NCBI RefSeq assembly: GCF_022163125.1
Contig: NZ_CP091881.1
Coordinates: 8,014,501 to 8,078,500 of the forward strand
DNA length: 64,000 bases
From: Paenibacillus sp. HWE-109
GTDB taxonomy: Bacteria > Bacillota > Bacilli > Paenibacillales > NBRC-103111
Reading direction: 5' to 3'
Position numbers and translations under genes: made by a program. The notes under the pieces are model-generated. The model did no database searches, was not told the origin of the DNA, and saw only the letters and a list, made by a program, of their open reading frames with translations. Each line of letters opens with the position of its first letter. The first letter of the stretch is position 1. Below are positions 8,901-17,131 of this stretch, one piece after another.

Positions 8901-11444
8901 AGCACACAAGGTCAGTTCAGCGGCTATCGCAACGCCTCCGATACAGAGCCTCCCAAGCAGGAGAAGCCAGACGGAGAAACGCCGTTTACCCAAGAGGATT
9001 ATGCCTTAATAAGCAGTATTGACGGCAATTATCTAGTCGATGATTCCGCCGAGAAGTTCCCGTATCAGCGGTTCGAAGTAGCGTTGGACAGCTCCATTCA
9101 AGGAACGGACAGCGTGGAAATCACCTGGAAAGGGAAGTCCCTGGACGGGCGCAAAGTTACCTTATATGCCTGGAGTCCAAGCAAACTTGCCTGGAGTCCG
9201 CTCAAGACCGTGATTGCGGGCAGTGAGGATTTCCAACTGCAAGCCCATGTGACGGCTGGCGAATATGCGAACAACCACAAGATTCAAGTGATGGTGCAGG
9301 ATGAAATAGCCGCCAGACAGAATCAAACGGCCAGCAGCGATCCGGCGGCTTATGATTTCTCCTTCGTCTGGATGTCGGATACCCAGTATTATTCCAAAAG
9401 CTATCCTTACATCTATCAAGATATCGTGAAGTGGATCGCTGATCACAAAGAAGATAACAAAATCAAATATGTTATCCACACCGGCGATATCGTCGATAAT
9501 GCAGATCAAGAGTACCAATGGGTCGAAGCGGATAAAGACATGAAAGTGTTGGAGGACGCCAAAATCCCTTACGGCGTATTGGCCGGAAATCATGACGTAG
9601 GGCACCAAAACAACGATTACAGTTATTATGATAAATGGTTTGGGGAAGATCGCTTCAAAAACCAGCCGACCTACGGCGAATCCTACGATAACAATCGCGG
9701 TCACTACGATCTGGTTTCCTCGAACGGCAACGATTTCATCGTTGTGTATATGGGTTGGGGATATGGCGACAAAGAAATCGATTGGATTAACGAAGTTTTG
9801 AAAAAATACCCGAACCGGAAGGCGATCCTGAATTTCCACGAATTCATGCTCGTGTCCAATAACCGCGCGCCGATGGCGGAGAAAGTATTCGAACGCGTCA
9901 TTAAGCCGAATAAGAACGTCATAGCCGCTCTGTCCGGTCATTACCATGATGCGGAACTGAAAATCGATTCCATTGATGATGATGGCGACGGCGTGGCCGA
10001 TCGCAATGTGTATCAAATGTTGGCTGACTACCAAGGCGCTCCGGAAGGCGGGCTGGGCTACATTCGACTGATGCAGTTCGATATGGCGCATGGCAAAATC
10101 AACATGAAAACCTACTCGCCGTATTTGAACGATTACAATTACTACGATCCAGCCGAGTATCCAGGCAAAGATGAGTTCTCTCTGGATTTGAATCTGGCAT
10201 CGGTAACCAAGCGCGTAGCGACGGATTATTTTGGCGTTAACGTCTACACGGCGAATGTTATTGGATCCGTTGATCATGTGAAGAGCGGGGACCAAGCTTC
10301 GGTTGTTTGGCGTGATCTGGCCCCGAGTACAAGCTACCAATGGTATGCGGTGGCTCAAGACGCTTATGGCGGCAGGAAGCAGTCGGATATTTGGAGATTT
10401 ACGACGGGAGTCGGGAAGTCTAATCCGGAACCAACACCAGATTCCGGTTCGTCCACACCATCCACGCCAAGTGAAGACAAAGTCACCTCGACAGATGGAA
10501 CCTTAACCCTACCGACAGGGAAAAAGGGCGAAGTGAGTTTGGACAATGACGTAACAGTATCCATTCCGGCGGACGCTTCGGCGAAAGAACTGAAAATAAC
10601 GATCGAGAAACTGAGGGAGACGCAGAAACTTATAACGAAGCAAGAGGTTTTGGCTAGTCCGATTTACGAAATTCTAAAAAACGTTTCAGAGAACTTCAGC
10701 AAGCCAGTCACTTTGAGCTTCAAATTCGATCCGAAGATGGTCAAAAGCACTCAAAGGCCAGCTGTCTTCTACTATGATGAAGCGGCGCTAAAATGGATCG
10801 AAGTCGGCGGCAAAGTTGAAGGCGATCGCATCGTCGTTGAAGTGAATCACTTCACCAAATATGCGGTCATGGTTGTAGGTCCAACCGTTGTGGAACCAAC
10901 CAAGCCAGGACTGACGCTCAGCGATATTGCCGGACACTGGGCAGAGGCGAACATCAAGCAAGCTGTAAGCAGCGGCATCGTAAGTGGCTACCCTGAGGGG
11001 ACATTCGAGCCGAATCATACGGTAACGCGCGCAGAATTTGCAGTGATGCTGATGAATACGCTCAAACCGCAAGGGAATGGCGCTGCGCTGACATTCGCGG
11101 ATGCAGCCAGCATCGGAGCATGGGCGCAGCAAGCTGTAGCGCAAGCGGTTCAGGCGGGGATTATCCATGGCTACGAGGACGGAACCTTCCGCCCGAATGC
11201 GCCAATTACCCGCGCCGAGATGGCGGCGATGCTGGCCCAAGCAGTGCGCCAATCCGCTGATGCGAATGCGGCATCTGGCTTCGCAGACGACAAGGATATT
11301 CCCGCATGGGCGACAAGTGCAGTAGTGTCCATGAAGAAGCTTGGCATCCTTGAAGGCAAAGGTGCGAATGAATTCGCTCCGAATGACCAAACAACAAGAG
11401 CAGAAGCTGTAACCGTGCTGTTGAAAGTTCTGGCGTTGAAGTAA
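5961..11444 (+). CDS. Giant exported lamin-tail / metallophosphoesterase / SLH surface protein
   Basis: 1827 residues. In order: signal peptide (about 1-30); lamin-tail domain at about 46-220 (KLLITELVPD, YEFIEVYNNT); a second lamin-tail domain at about 343-520 (LLVTEVVPD, YEFIEVYNNT); several beta-sandwich segments; a calcineurin-like phosphoesterase at about 1132-1410 with DTQ, HTGDIVDN, GNHDVG and a GHYHD motif that supply the two-metal ligands; a fibronectin-like stretch; and three SLH modules from about residues 1652, 1710 and 1770. The SLH modules should bind pyruvylated wall polymer, so the enzyme is displayed on the cell surface. It may cleave phosphoesters or nucleotides outside the cell. 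ATG at 5961 has a GAGAGGG upstream. Confidence 0.88.
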   Translation: MLKKKNLKRWISSLTVAGMMFSMLTPMASAVDNGLQVSAVDYSKVPKLLITELVPDTANLSGSDAYEFIEVYNNTNRAIDFKDYNMVYRASGADTVWEPYNNGNPGGSMVIPSQSSIVLWVMNSVNKALTETNFNTNFASNLHENVNLFRVEGGGGMHNSSPRDLVIQEKSGGDISVASYQNDNQTKPDKGIFYKYPVDGTKNMIMYGSGEDAIPAAATPGVVDVIQVPPVPLNFSEPPVIAHTPVTQADQRNDLLLQARITNTEQDETVTAAVYYQTGAQAAYDSVPMTVTGSHQYQAAVPKGKLVDSQLKYYIQADDGHNTVRSNVYQVAIALDQTDYTKIPPLLVTEVVPDSTNVGSSDGYEFIEVYNNTDQAVNFKDYKLVYRYTDSGPSADVLWPADKEDMIIPSKGTLVFWIINSQNMNSTAAEFNANYNTHLVEGTNLVRIHSDGMANSANRGILIATNAGAEISSAYYIAGDAKPNKGVFYKYPLDGTSTMVKYSSAVAAATPGTVDQIQVPEQTVKVKPDLIKPVLTDLTNKTIIEQSQDLEIIGDAKDETQVKTMALYYKTEKQASYLKRYLKESFADTMYHYTVYSPELIGNAYLDYYFVASDGTNESTSSTKRIAIQGGSDHSSLRLNVKDGDIVTQTKVIKGTGEGLGADDLKLAMDGNELTQATFHAAEHDAYFAFDVTGVNYYFKNGVTQGQEILSIFQDPIDTFTTLSIPFTADRLKPGSNVISIRAGSKASPFDDRVEENKDDFEVKNVRLVFDDGTIIYDVKYNDPAKVIKMGDSVGKNPVVDFEFLIPDSQLASRAYVWNTALMTDGPHAIAVSHAIAGTATATVTVDNTAPVVQPSIEEGVIYRGAFNLDAVISDALAGVDKVEAMLDEQVISQPYATSSAQLPGGAHAFTIKATDKVGNATNVKVNFTVPNEMPNMPEQITPGQQATGVDRNAPLRVKVTDPMNDEMSVSFNQGFKYDASTQGQFSGYRNASDTEPPKQEKPDGETPFTQEDYALISSIDGNYLVDDSAEKFPYQRFEVALDSSIQGTDSVEITWKGKSLDGRKVTLYAWSPSKLAWSPLKTVIAGSEDFQLQAHVTAGEYANNHKIQVMVQDEIAARQNQTASSDPAAYDFSFVWMSDTQYYSKSYPYIYQDIVKWIADHKEDNKIKYVIHTGDIVDNADQEYQWVEADKDMKVLEDAKIPYGVLAGNHDVGHQNNDYSYYDKWFGEDRFKNQPTYGESYDNNRGHYDLVSSNGNDFIVVYMGWGYGDKEIDWINEVLKKYPNRKAILNFHEFMLVSNNRAPMAEKVFERVIKPNKNVIAALSGHYHDAELKIDSIDDDGDGVADRNVYQMLADYQGAPEGGLGYIRLMQFDMAHGKINMKTYSPYLNDYNYYDPAEYPGKDEFSLDLNLASVTKRVATDYFGVNVYTANVIGSVDHVKSGDQASVVWRDLAPSTSYQWYAVAQDAYGGRKQSDIWRFTTGVGKSNPEPTPDSGSSTPSTPSEDKVTSTDGTLTLPTGKKGEVSLDNDVTVSIPADASAKELKITIEKLRETQKLITKQEVLASPIYEILKNVSENFSKPVTLSFKFDPKMVKSTQRPAVFYYDEAALKWIEVGGKVEGDRIVVEVNHFTKYAVMVVGPTVVEPTKPGLTLSDIAGHWAEANIKQAVSSGIVSGYPEGTFEPNHTVTRAEFAVMLMNTLKPQGNGAALTFADAASIGAWAQQAVAQAVQAGIIHGYEDGTFRPNAPITRAEMAAMLAQAVRQSADANAASGFADDKDIPAWATSAVVSMKKLGILEGKGANEFAPNDQTTRAEAVTVLLKVLALK

Positions 11445-11448
11445 ATAG

Positions 11449-11500
11449 AGGAGGCTGTCTCACAAGGTTGTGAAAACCTAAGGGGGCAGCCTCTTCTCTC
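11449..11500 (+). terminator. Terminator after the SLH surface protein gene
   Basis: GAGGCTGTCTC and GGGGGCAGCCTC pair (with two G-U pairs) around a short loop, followed by a T/C-rich tract. It begins just after the stop at 11444. Confidence 0.7.
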
Positions 11501-11506
11501 TATACC

Positions 11507-11586
11507 AATAAGAGCCCCTAAGGGCTCTTATACGCGTCAAAAGCAGCTCATTGTGGGAAATAGCGGTCTTTGGAGACTCGTATCGC
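11507..11586. repeat. Intergenic repeat, copy 1
   Basis: Starts with the palindrome AAGAGCCC-CTAA-GGGCTCTT followed by ATACGCGT and a GTCTTTGGAGACTC block. A similar unit begins at 11621 in the same orientation. The 323-base gap between the SLH gene and the yqfQ-like gene holds only a terminator and these two units. Confidence 0.6.
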
Positions 11587-11620
11587 CAACCCTTTCCCCA
11601 AAAACTCCAACAAACAAAGA

Positions 11621-11700
11621 AATAAGAGCCCCTAGAGGCTCTTATACGCGTTAAAACTAGCTAATTGGGAGGAATAGGAGTCTTTGGGGACTCCTCTATC
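11621..11700. repeat. Intergenic repeat, copy 2
   Basis: Same order of blocks as the copy at 11507: AAGAGCCCCTAGAGGCTCTT, ATACGCGT, a shared AGCT-A-TTG stretch and GTCTTTGGGGACTC. The copies differ at scattered positions. Confidence 0.6.
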
Positions 11701-11767
11701 TATCTCAGTTACACACTGCTCTCATGTGCGAGCTGCGCTTCTGCCGAATGACGCTTAGGTTGTTCCG

Positions 11768-12415
11768 TTACTTCCGTTTGCGTTTCGTGGAACCGCCGAT
11801 TCTGCCTTTCGATCCGCCTGTTCTGCGGCGGCCTGTGCTGGATTTCTTGCGGCGCTTGCGTTTAGGTTTGAACACTTCAACGTCTTCCGAGGCGACCTTG
11901 CCTTTGCCCAGGGAACTGAACAGTGTCTTCACCATCGGGGCCATCTGCTGGAAGGTAGACATGAACTTCTGCACCTTGCCCATCGAGCCGATGATGCCGT
12001 CGATGCCGCCCATCCGCTCAACGAAGCCAGAGATTTGCTTCAAATTCAGGCTGCTCAGCGGGTTCGAAGAACCGCCAGCTGCGCCACCCCCGCCACCGCC
12101 TAAGAGATTGCTGAGGAAATTACCGCCACCGCCACCGCCTGAGCCCACGGCTGGAGGACCGCCGCCGAAGAAACCGCCGCCTGGATTACCAACCGGAGCA
12201 CCGCCACCGAAGAATCCACCAGCGTTGCCGCCAGGGGCACCCCCGCCAAATAGTCCACCGCCGCCTCCTTCAAAAGGAGCAGGAAATCCGCCGCCGCCCA
12301 AACCCGGATAATTGCCGAAACCGCCTTCCCCCAGTTGGGTAGGTAAAGTAAGGCTTCGTGTATGCACCTCAGGACGATGACCGCCATTGCCAATGATTTG
12401 TCTTTGATTACTCAC
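11768..12415 (-). CDS. Gly-rich YqfQ/VrrA-like protein
   Basis: 215 residues, GTG start. Residues about 30-120 are low-complexity glycine-rich repeats (GGGLFGGGAPGGN, GGFFGGGAPVGNPGGG). A conserved helical part follows at about 130-175 (SSLNLKQISGFVERMGGID, KVQKFMSTFQQMAPMVKTL), and the tail is strongly basic (KPKRKRRKKSSTGRRR). This order of Gly-rich head, helical motif and basic tail fits YqfQ-like proteins, including B. anthracis VrrA, whose function is not settled. The proline-rich frame on the opposite strand is a mirror of the glycine repeats. It diverges from yerC across 237 bases in which no clear promoter stands out. Confidence 0.65.
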   Translation of the reverse strand: MSNQRQIIGNGGHRPEVHTRSLTLPTQLGEGGFGNYPGLGGGGFPAPFEGGGGGLFGGGAPGGNAGGFFGGGAPVGNPGGGFFGGGPPAVGSGGGGGGNFLSNLLGGGGGGAAGGSSNPLSSLNLKQISGFVERMGGIDGIIGSMGKVQKFMSTFQQMAPMVKTLFSSLGKGKVASEDVEVFKPKRKRRKKSSTGRRRTGGSKGRIGGSTKRKRK

Positions 12416-12652
12416 AAGAATTCACGACCTTTTTATAAGATTTAACTCCTACAAGATATGTCACTTGCCTACCGTTGGTATGGACGAATGTCACGGGTCA
12501 TGGTTATTTGTCACAATTTAACTCATTAACGCATAGAAATTTTAACGTTCTGCAATCCTAAAGGCAGGATTTGTTCAGAGCGTGTCGAAAGTTACACAGG
12601 AGCTTACTGATCATAGAAGCCAACATGCTTTTCTACCGGGAGTTGATAACGT

Positions 12653-12943
12653 ATGCAATTAAAAAAATTAAACGATAAAGCGATAGACCAGCTTTTTGAA
12701 GCGATCCTGACGCTTAAGGATATAGAGGAGTGCTACGTCTTTTTTGATGACTTGTGCACAGTCAATGAGATTCAGTCGCTGTCCCAGCGTCTTGAGGTAG
12801 CTCGCATGCTGCGCAAAGGCTGCACATACAACCAGATTGAAGCCGAAACAGGGGCATCCACCGCGACCATATCACGGGTCAAAAGATGCTTAAACTACGG
12901 CAACGACGGCTATGTGCTGACACTTGATCGCTTGGGCCGTTAA
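12653..12943 (+). CDS. yerC: YerC/YecD-family TrpR-related DNA-binding protein
   Basis: 96 residues, the usual length of this family. Conserved blocks visible are LFEAILTLKDIEECYVFFDD, EIQSLSQRLEVARML and the helix-turn-helix TYNQIEAETGASTATISRVK, ending in NYGNDGYVLTLDRLGR. The domain is related to the TrpR fold and is predicted to bind DNA; regulated genes are not known from the sequence. It stands alone, with its own terminator downstream. Confidence 0.92.
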   Translation: MQLKKLNDKAIDQLFEAILTLKDIEECYVFFDDLCTVNEIQSLSQRLEVARMLRKGCTYNQIEAETGASTATISRVKRCLNYGNDGYVLTLDRLGR

Positions 12944-12973
12944 TCCTTCCTCTTCGCCAGACTCATAGTTCAG

Positions 12974-13006
12974 AATCCTGCGTTACGTTTGTAATGCGGG
13001 ATTTTT
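12974..13006 (+). terminator. Terminator after yerC
   Basis: AATCCTGCGTTAC and GTAATGCGGGATT form a 13-bp stem with two G-U pairs and a 4-base loop, followed by a T run. Confidence 0.85.
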
Positions 13007-13026
13007 CCTGTTTCACCGTTGTTCAA

Positions 13027-13055
13027 TTGACATGTGAGAACACTTTCGTTAGCAT
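13027..13055 (+). promoter_or_regulatory. Probable sigma-A promoter for the cbiX-dgkB pair
   Basis: TTGACA at 13027-13032, a 17-base spacer and TAGCAT at 13050-13055. It lies between the yerC terminator and the start at 13097. Confidence 0.6.
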
Positions 13056-13096
13056 AGGATTGTAGCTATTGGTTGGAACGGGTGGGGAATACAAGT

Positions 13097-13909
13097 ATGC
13101 GTACATATGGAGTGTTGGTTATAAGCCATGGATCTAGGGATGAAGGCTGGGTTCAGCTCGTCGATGAGGCCGTGGCAGCCGTAAGAATGCCGCAAGGGAT
13201 TCCGATCTATGCCTCCTATCTGGAGCTCGTGGAAGGGCGGTTAATCCAGGATGGGATCTATAGCTTAGAGGCGCAAGGTGTGACAGACATCATCGTCGTG
13301 CCCCTGTTCGTGTCCTCTGGGAGTACACATATTGATGAAATCAGCTATGCGCTGGGGGTTGTGGAACAGCCGCTGCTGGAGACGGATTTGGAGCCTTTCG
13401 ACATACAGGCGCGCATCCACTTCACATCGCCGATCGATGACGATCCCGTTATTGCTGAGATTATTTATGACAAAATCAAAGAACTGTCCGAATCCCCCCG
13501 TCAGGAGATCCTCTTATTGATCGGTCACGGGAGCAAGGAAAAAGGGTTCCATCTGAAATGGCGTCACGGCCTCGAACTGCTGGCAGAGCGGCTGAAAGCT
13601 CTCGGCGGTTACGATGAGGCGGATGTCGCTATGCTTTTGCCGGATCAAGTGAACAGGAAGATGGCGTGGTGGGCTGAGAAGAAGCCCGGGCATACCGTTA
13701 TTGTGGCACCGCTTTTCCTTAGTGAAGGCTATTTCACAACGAAAGTTATCCCTTCTCGTATGGAGGGTTTCGCATATACATATAATGGACGGGCATTGCT
13801 GCCTAGTCCGCTAATTTCCAAATGGATCGAGAAGCAGATAGCTTCCGAAATATCAGACGGCGAACAGGTGATGAGACACGATGGTCAAAAGAGCAAGACT
13901 GATCTATAA
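13097..13909 (+). CDS. CbiX/SirB-type sirohydrochlorin chelatase
   Basis: About 270 residues with two similar halves. The first half opens with VLVISHGSRDEGW and has VVPLFVSSGSTHIDEI; the second opens with LLLIGHGSKEKGF and has VIVAPLFLSEGYFTTKVIP. The paired HGS histidines and the GYFTTKVIP-type motif match cobalt or iron chelatases of the CbiX/SirB group acting in siroheme or cobalamin synthesis in the cytosol. No other tetrapyrrole gene is present, so the metal cannot be told. ATG at 13097 is preferred over an upstream TTG at 13073 because GGTGGGG lies 9 bases before it. It overlaps the next gene by 29 bases, which suggests coupled translation. Confidence 0.82.
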   Translation: MRTYGVLVISHGSRDEGWVQLVDEAVAAVRMPQGIPIYASYLELVEGRLIQDGIYSLEAQGVTDIIVVPLFVSSGSTHIDEISYALGVVEQPLLETDLEPFDIQARIHFTSPIDDDPVIAEIIYDKIKELSESPRQEILLLIGHGSKEKGFHLKWRHGLELLAERLKALGGYDEADVAMLLPDQVNRKMAWWAEKKPGHTVIVAPLFLSEGYFTTKVIPSRMEGFAYTYNGRALLPSPLISKWIEKQIASEISDGEQVMRHDGQKSKTDL

Positions 13910-14861
13910 TCCGACTTCTGGCCGGGAGGAAATGAAAAAGCGTCTGCCCGAAATCTTGCAGCGCCTCGAGCGCGGCGGATTCGAGACATCCACCCACGCC
14001 ACCATTGGCGAAGGGGATGCTACCCTGGCGGCGGCTCATGCCGTTAGCCGTGGGTTCGATTTAATCATTGCAGCGGGCGGAGACGGCACCCTGTGCGAAG
14101 TCGTTAACGGCATGGCCGAACGCGAAGGAAGACCGCCGCTGGGCATTCTGCCGCTGGGGACGACCAACGATTTTGCCCGTGCGCTAGGCATTCCGAAGAA
14201 CCTGGAACAGGCCTGCGACCTGATCGTGCAGCAGTACACCACCGACATTGATGTAGGCAAAATCAACAACCGCTACTTCATCAACATCGCCGGCGGCGGC
14301 TCGATGACCGAGCTGACGTACGAAGTTCCAAGCAAACTCAAAACGATGATCGGCCAACTGGCCTATTATATGAAGGGACTAGAGAAGCTGCCTAGACTCA
14401 AGCCTATCGAGCTCTACGTCAAAGCCGGCGAAATGGAATTCCATGACGAAGTCATGATGTTCCTTGTCGGCAATTCCAACTCCGTCGGCGGCTTCGAGAA
14501 GCTGGCCCCGGATGCGAGCATGAATGACGGTCTGTTCGACGTCCTGATTCTGCGCAAATGCAACCTCGCGGAATTCATTCGCGTGGTTACGCTCGCGCTG
14601 CGCGGTGAGCATCTGAGCGACCCGAATCTGATTTATTTTCAGACCAATCATATTGAGATCAATTCGCCGGACTACGTCCAGTTGAACCTCGATGGCGAGT
14701 TCGGCGGCACACTGCCATGCGTCATGACGAATTTGCAAAGTCATTTGCAGATCATTGTGGATCAATCGGGGCAGTCGATTTATAAGAAGACGCTGCTGGA
14801 AACGTTGACTACGCCGTTTCATTTGAAGGGGCCTGTGGATGATGGGCATAGGGAAGAATAG
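13881..14861 (+). CDS. dgkB: Diacylglycerol kinase-like lipid kinase (DgkB/YegS family)
   Basis: 326 residues. The N-terminus reads LIYNPTSGREEMKK, and the nucleotide-binding motif IIAAGGDGTLCEVVNG lies at about 60-75, followed by LGILPLGTTNDFARALGI, the substrate-site signature of the family. A beta-rich C-terminal domain follows, with LFLVGNSNSVGGFEKLAPDA and NLDGEFGG. DgkB phosphorylates diacylglycerol released during lipoteichoic acid synthesis so that it re-enters phospholipid metabolism. In many Bacillota dgkB lies next to the RlmD-type methyltransferase gene, as here (64 bases apart). Confidence 0.9.
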   Translation: MVKRARLIYNPTSGREEMKKRLPEILQRLERGGFETSTHATIGEGDATLAAAHAVSRGFDLIIAAGGDGTLCEVVNGMAEREGRPPLGILPLGTTNDFARALGIPKNLEQACDLIVQQYTTDIDVGKINNRYFINIAGGGSMTELTYEVPSKLKTMIGQLAYYMKGLEKLPRLKPIELYVKAGEMEFHDEVMMFLVGNSNSVGGFEKLAPDASMNDGLFDVLILRKCNLAEFIRVVTLALRGEHLSDPNLIYFQTNHIEINSPDYVQLNLDGEFGGTLPCVMTNLQSHLQIIVDQSGQSIYKKTLLETLTTPFHLKGPVDDGHREE

Positions 14862-14924
14862 GATTTAATGGGAAAACAAGAAAAGCCATTTTTAATTTTG
14901 TATGGGGATTAAAGTGAGGGTACT

Positions 14925-16451
14925 ATGAAAGATAAACGCAGTTCTGGCTCTCGGCCAGGTAAACATAGAGAACAGAGTGGGAAGCCCGCAGGGAATAGAT
15001 CGGGGCAACAGGCGGGAAGAGCAGCCGTGGCGGCTGTGAAGGCAGCGCCCGCTTGGATGGCAGATCTGCCGGTGCAGATCGGGCAGCAATATGAGGCTGA
15101 GATCATGGGGATTAACCATGATGGCGAAGGGGTAGGTCGTGTGAATGGCTTTACCCTTTTTGTTGCGGGTGCGCTGCCGGGTGAGCGTGCACTGGTGCGG
15201 GTGAACCATTTGAAGAAGCAGTATGGTTATGCTGCGCTTGTGGAAGTGCTGGAAGCGAGTCCGGATCGGGTTAAACCGGATTGCGTGATCTATGAGGAGT
15301 GCGGCGGCTGCCAGTTGCAGCATCTCAGCTATGAAGCTCAGCTTCGGGTGAAGCGGCAGCAGGTGGTCGATAATTTGGTGCGGATTGGGAAGCTGACGGT
15401 TGCTAGCGAATCCAATGAAGAGGGCATTATTGTTCATCCCACACTTGGCATGACCGATCCTTGGCGTTACCGGAACAAAGCTCAAGTTCCTTTCGGGGAA
15501 GAGCGCGGCGGCCTCATCGGCGGCTTCTATGCACAAGGCAGCCATCGCATCATCGACATGGAGGCGTGCTTGATTCAACATGAGTCCAACGACGAAGTCG
15601 TGGCTCGGGTGAAAGAGATCGGCTCACGTCTTGGCATCCGCGCTTATCGCGAAGAGACGGGCCTCGGACTACTGCGCCACGTCGTCGTCAAAGTCGGCTT
15701 CCGCACGGGTGAGCTCATGGTCGTCCTCGTGACCAATGGCAGTGTGATACCTCGCGTGGATGAGTGGATTGCTGGCATTCGCGAAGCGCTGCCTGCTGTT
15801 GTAAGCATTTGTCATAACATTAATGTGAGGCAGACGAATGTTATTTTTGGAGACGAGACTCGCGTCCTGTGGGGCAGCGAAGTCATCTATGACTATATCG
15901 GCGATGTGAAATTTGCAATTTCCGCGCGATCGTTCTATCAAGTGAATCCCGTGCAGACGGAAGTCTTGTACGGGAAGGCTTTGGAGTACGCCGCGCTGAC
16001 AGGCGGCGAGACGGTGGTCGATGCCTACTGCGGCATCGGCACGATCTCCCTGTTCCTGGCGCAGCGCGCGGGACAGGTGTACGGCGTCGAGATCGTCGAA
16101 GAGGCGATCGCGGACGCCCGCAAGAATGCCGAGTTAAACGGCATGACGAACGTGCACTTCGAGGCAGGACCCGCCGAGGTCGTCCTGCCCGAGTGGACAC
16201 GCCAGGGCGTCCGGCCTGACGTGATCGTCGTCGACCCGCCGCGCAAGGGCTGCGACCCGGCGCTGCTCGCGACGATCCTCGAGCTGCAGCCGCGGCGCGT
16301 TGTGTACGTGTCGTGCAGCGCATCGACACTCGCGCGCGACTTGCGCGTGCTCGTCGATGGCGGATACGGCGTCGCGGAGGTGACGCCGGTGGATATGTTC
16401 CCGCATACGACACATGTGGAGTGCGTGGTAAGGATATATCGGGAGGATTAA
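14925..16451 (+). CDS. rlmD: 23S rRNA (uracil-5-)-methyltransferase RlmD/RlmCD
   Basis: 508 residues. A basic Gly/Arg-rich extension covers about 1-45, then a TRAM RNA-binding domain at about 47-108. The iron-sulfur cysteines are C120, C126, C129 and C215. The SAM site reads VVDAYCGIGTISLFLAQ, followed by VVDPPRKGCD and YVSCSASTLARD with the catalytic C464. It methylates uracils of 23S rRNA. The 3' third is clearly more GC-rich than the rest. The last codons (THVECVVRI) contain a 15-bp core that recurs downstream at 19364, 23860 and 34090, which marks this gene end as a probable integration site. Confidence 0.94.
   Translation: MKDKRSSGSRPGKHREQSGKPAGNRSGQQAGRAAVAAVKAAPAWMADLPVQIGQQYEAEIMGINHDGEGVGRVNGFTLFVAGALPGERALVRVNHLKKQYGYAALVEVLEASPDRVKPDCVIYEECGGCQLQHLSYEAQLRVKRQQVVDNLVRIGKLTVASESNEEGIIVHPTLGMTDPWRYRNKAQVPFGEERGGLIGGFYAQGSHRIIDMEACLIQHESNDEVVARVKEIGSRLGIRAYREETGLGLLRHVVVKVGFRTGELMVVLVTNGSVIPRVDEWIAGIREALPAVVSICHNINVRQTNVIFGDETRVLWGSEVIYDYIGDVKFAISARSFYQVNPVQTEVLYGKALEYAALTGGETVVDAYCGIGTISLFLAQRAGQVYGVEIVEEAIADARKNAELNGMTNVHFEAGPAEVVLPEWTRQGVRPDVIVVDPPRKGCDPALLATILELQPRRVVYVSCSASTLARDLRVLVDGGYGVAEVTPVDMFPHTTHVECVVRIYRED
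16410..16424 (+). other. rlmD-end core, copy 1 (candidate attachment site)
   Basis: ACACATGTGGAGTGC encodes THVEC near the RlmD C-terminus. Contains GTGGAG, which in copies 3 and 4 pairs with CTCCAC. The same 15 bases recur at 19364, 23860 and 34090. Confidence 0.55.
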
Positions 16452-16465
16452 ATAGTTTTAAAATG

Positions 16466-16497
16466 AGGGGCTTCCTTAAGAGGAGGTTCTTTTTTTG
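16466..16497 (+). terminator. Weak terminator after rlmD
   Basis: GGGGCTTCCT and AGGAGGTTCT can form a stem with several G-U pairs and a TAAG loop, followed by seven T. Confidence 0.45.
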
Positions 16498-16554
16498 TGC
16501 ATATTTCGATTACTTATGTATTAAATTGGTGAAAATTGGTATGATTAATGTAGT

Positions 16555-16570
16555 AAAATTCAGATTTTAT
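16555..16570. repeat. Cassette dyad TAAAA-N6-TTTTA, exact copy 1
   Basis: Spacer TTCAGA. This is the first copy, upstream of the first AT-rich accessory gene. Confidence 0.7.
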
Positions 16571-16592
16571 TGGGCGTGAGGGCTATCGAGAG

Positions 16593-17057
16593 ATGGGGAA
16601 AATGACAGAGATTCACTATTTACTACCAATTGACTGTATTTATCTCTCGGATGAATTATTTAAAATTAAAAGCTTGATGAATATACATTTTGATGATGAT
16701 TTCCTAATGTCAAAGTATGATTCATACGGTAGAGGACGTGGAGACGTTATTGTATTTAAAGCGGAGATAGGAAACCCAGAGTGTATACTTTTTGACTTAT
16801 ATAATTCATTTACTGATCAGAATAATATGGTCTTGTTTGGAGTACGTTGCTTCGAAGGAAGTGACATTGAAAAGGTAATGTTGGAGCTACTTAATAAGAG
16901 TGAGCCAACTAGTAAATTTATAATTAATGAAGAAAATTACCTGAGTGGAATTGCTGACGCTTCAAATTATCCCAAGATAATAAAATACTCTGATAATGTT
17001 TATAGCCAATGTGTTGAACTATATGTGAATAATAGAAAGATCAACGAGTCGATATGA
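16593..17057 (+). CDS. Hypothetical protein, first gene of the accessory array
   Basis: 154 residues, not recognised. It is acidic and of mixed alpha/beta character, with no signal peptide or membrane segment (blocks: MNIHFDDDFLMSKYDSYGRG, CILFDLYNSF, VLFGVRCFEGSDIEKVMLEL). AT-rich composition contrasts sharply with rlmD, so it is likely acquired. ATG at 16593 is used; an in-frame ATG at 16602 is an equal alternative. Size and company suggest a cytosolic immunity-type protein, which is inference only. A dyad follows 4 bases after its stop. Confidence 0.6.
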   Translation: MGKMTEIHYLLPIDCIYLSDELFKIKSLMNIHFDDDFLMSKYDSYGRGRGDVIVFKAEIGNPECILFDLYNSFTDQNNMVLFGVRCFEGSDIEKVMLELLNKSEPTSKFIINEENYLSGIADASNYPKIIKYSDNVYSQCVELYVNNRKINESI

Positions 17058-17060
17058 TTA

Positions 17061-17076
17061 TAAAAGTCTGATTTTA
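17061..17076. repeat. Cassette dyad, exact copy 2
   Basis: TAAAA-GTCTGA-TTTTA, 4 bases after the stop at 17057. Confidence 0.7.
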
Positions 17077-17131
17077 TTTAAAATGATTAGTGTTCAAACT
17101 AAGAAGTGATAATCTGGATGGTAGGTGATTT

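Noticed and set aside
9162..10358. 398-codon open frame opposite the phosphoesterase domain
   Set aside because: It is a shadow of the SLH/phosphoesterase gene; no ribosome site and implausible composition.
11724..12311. Proline-rich frame on the + strand
   Set aside because: It mirrors the glycine codons of the YqfQ-like gene on the minus strand.
15883..16413. Arg-rich 176-codon frame opposite rlmD
   Set aside because: It comes from the locally high GC of the rlmD 3' part on the other strand; RlmD motifs show the true frame.
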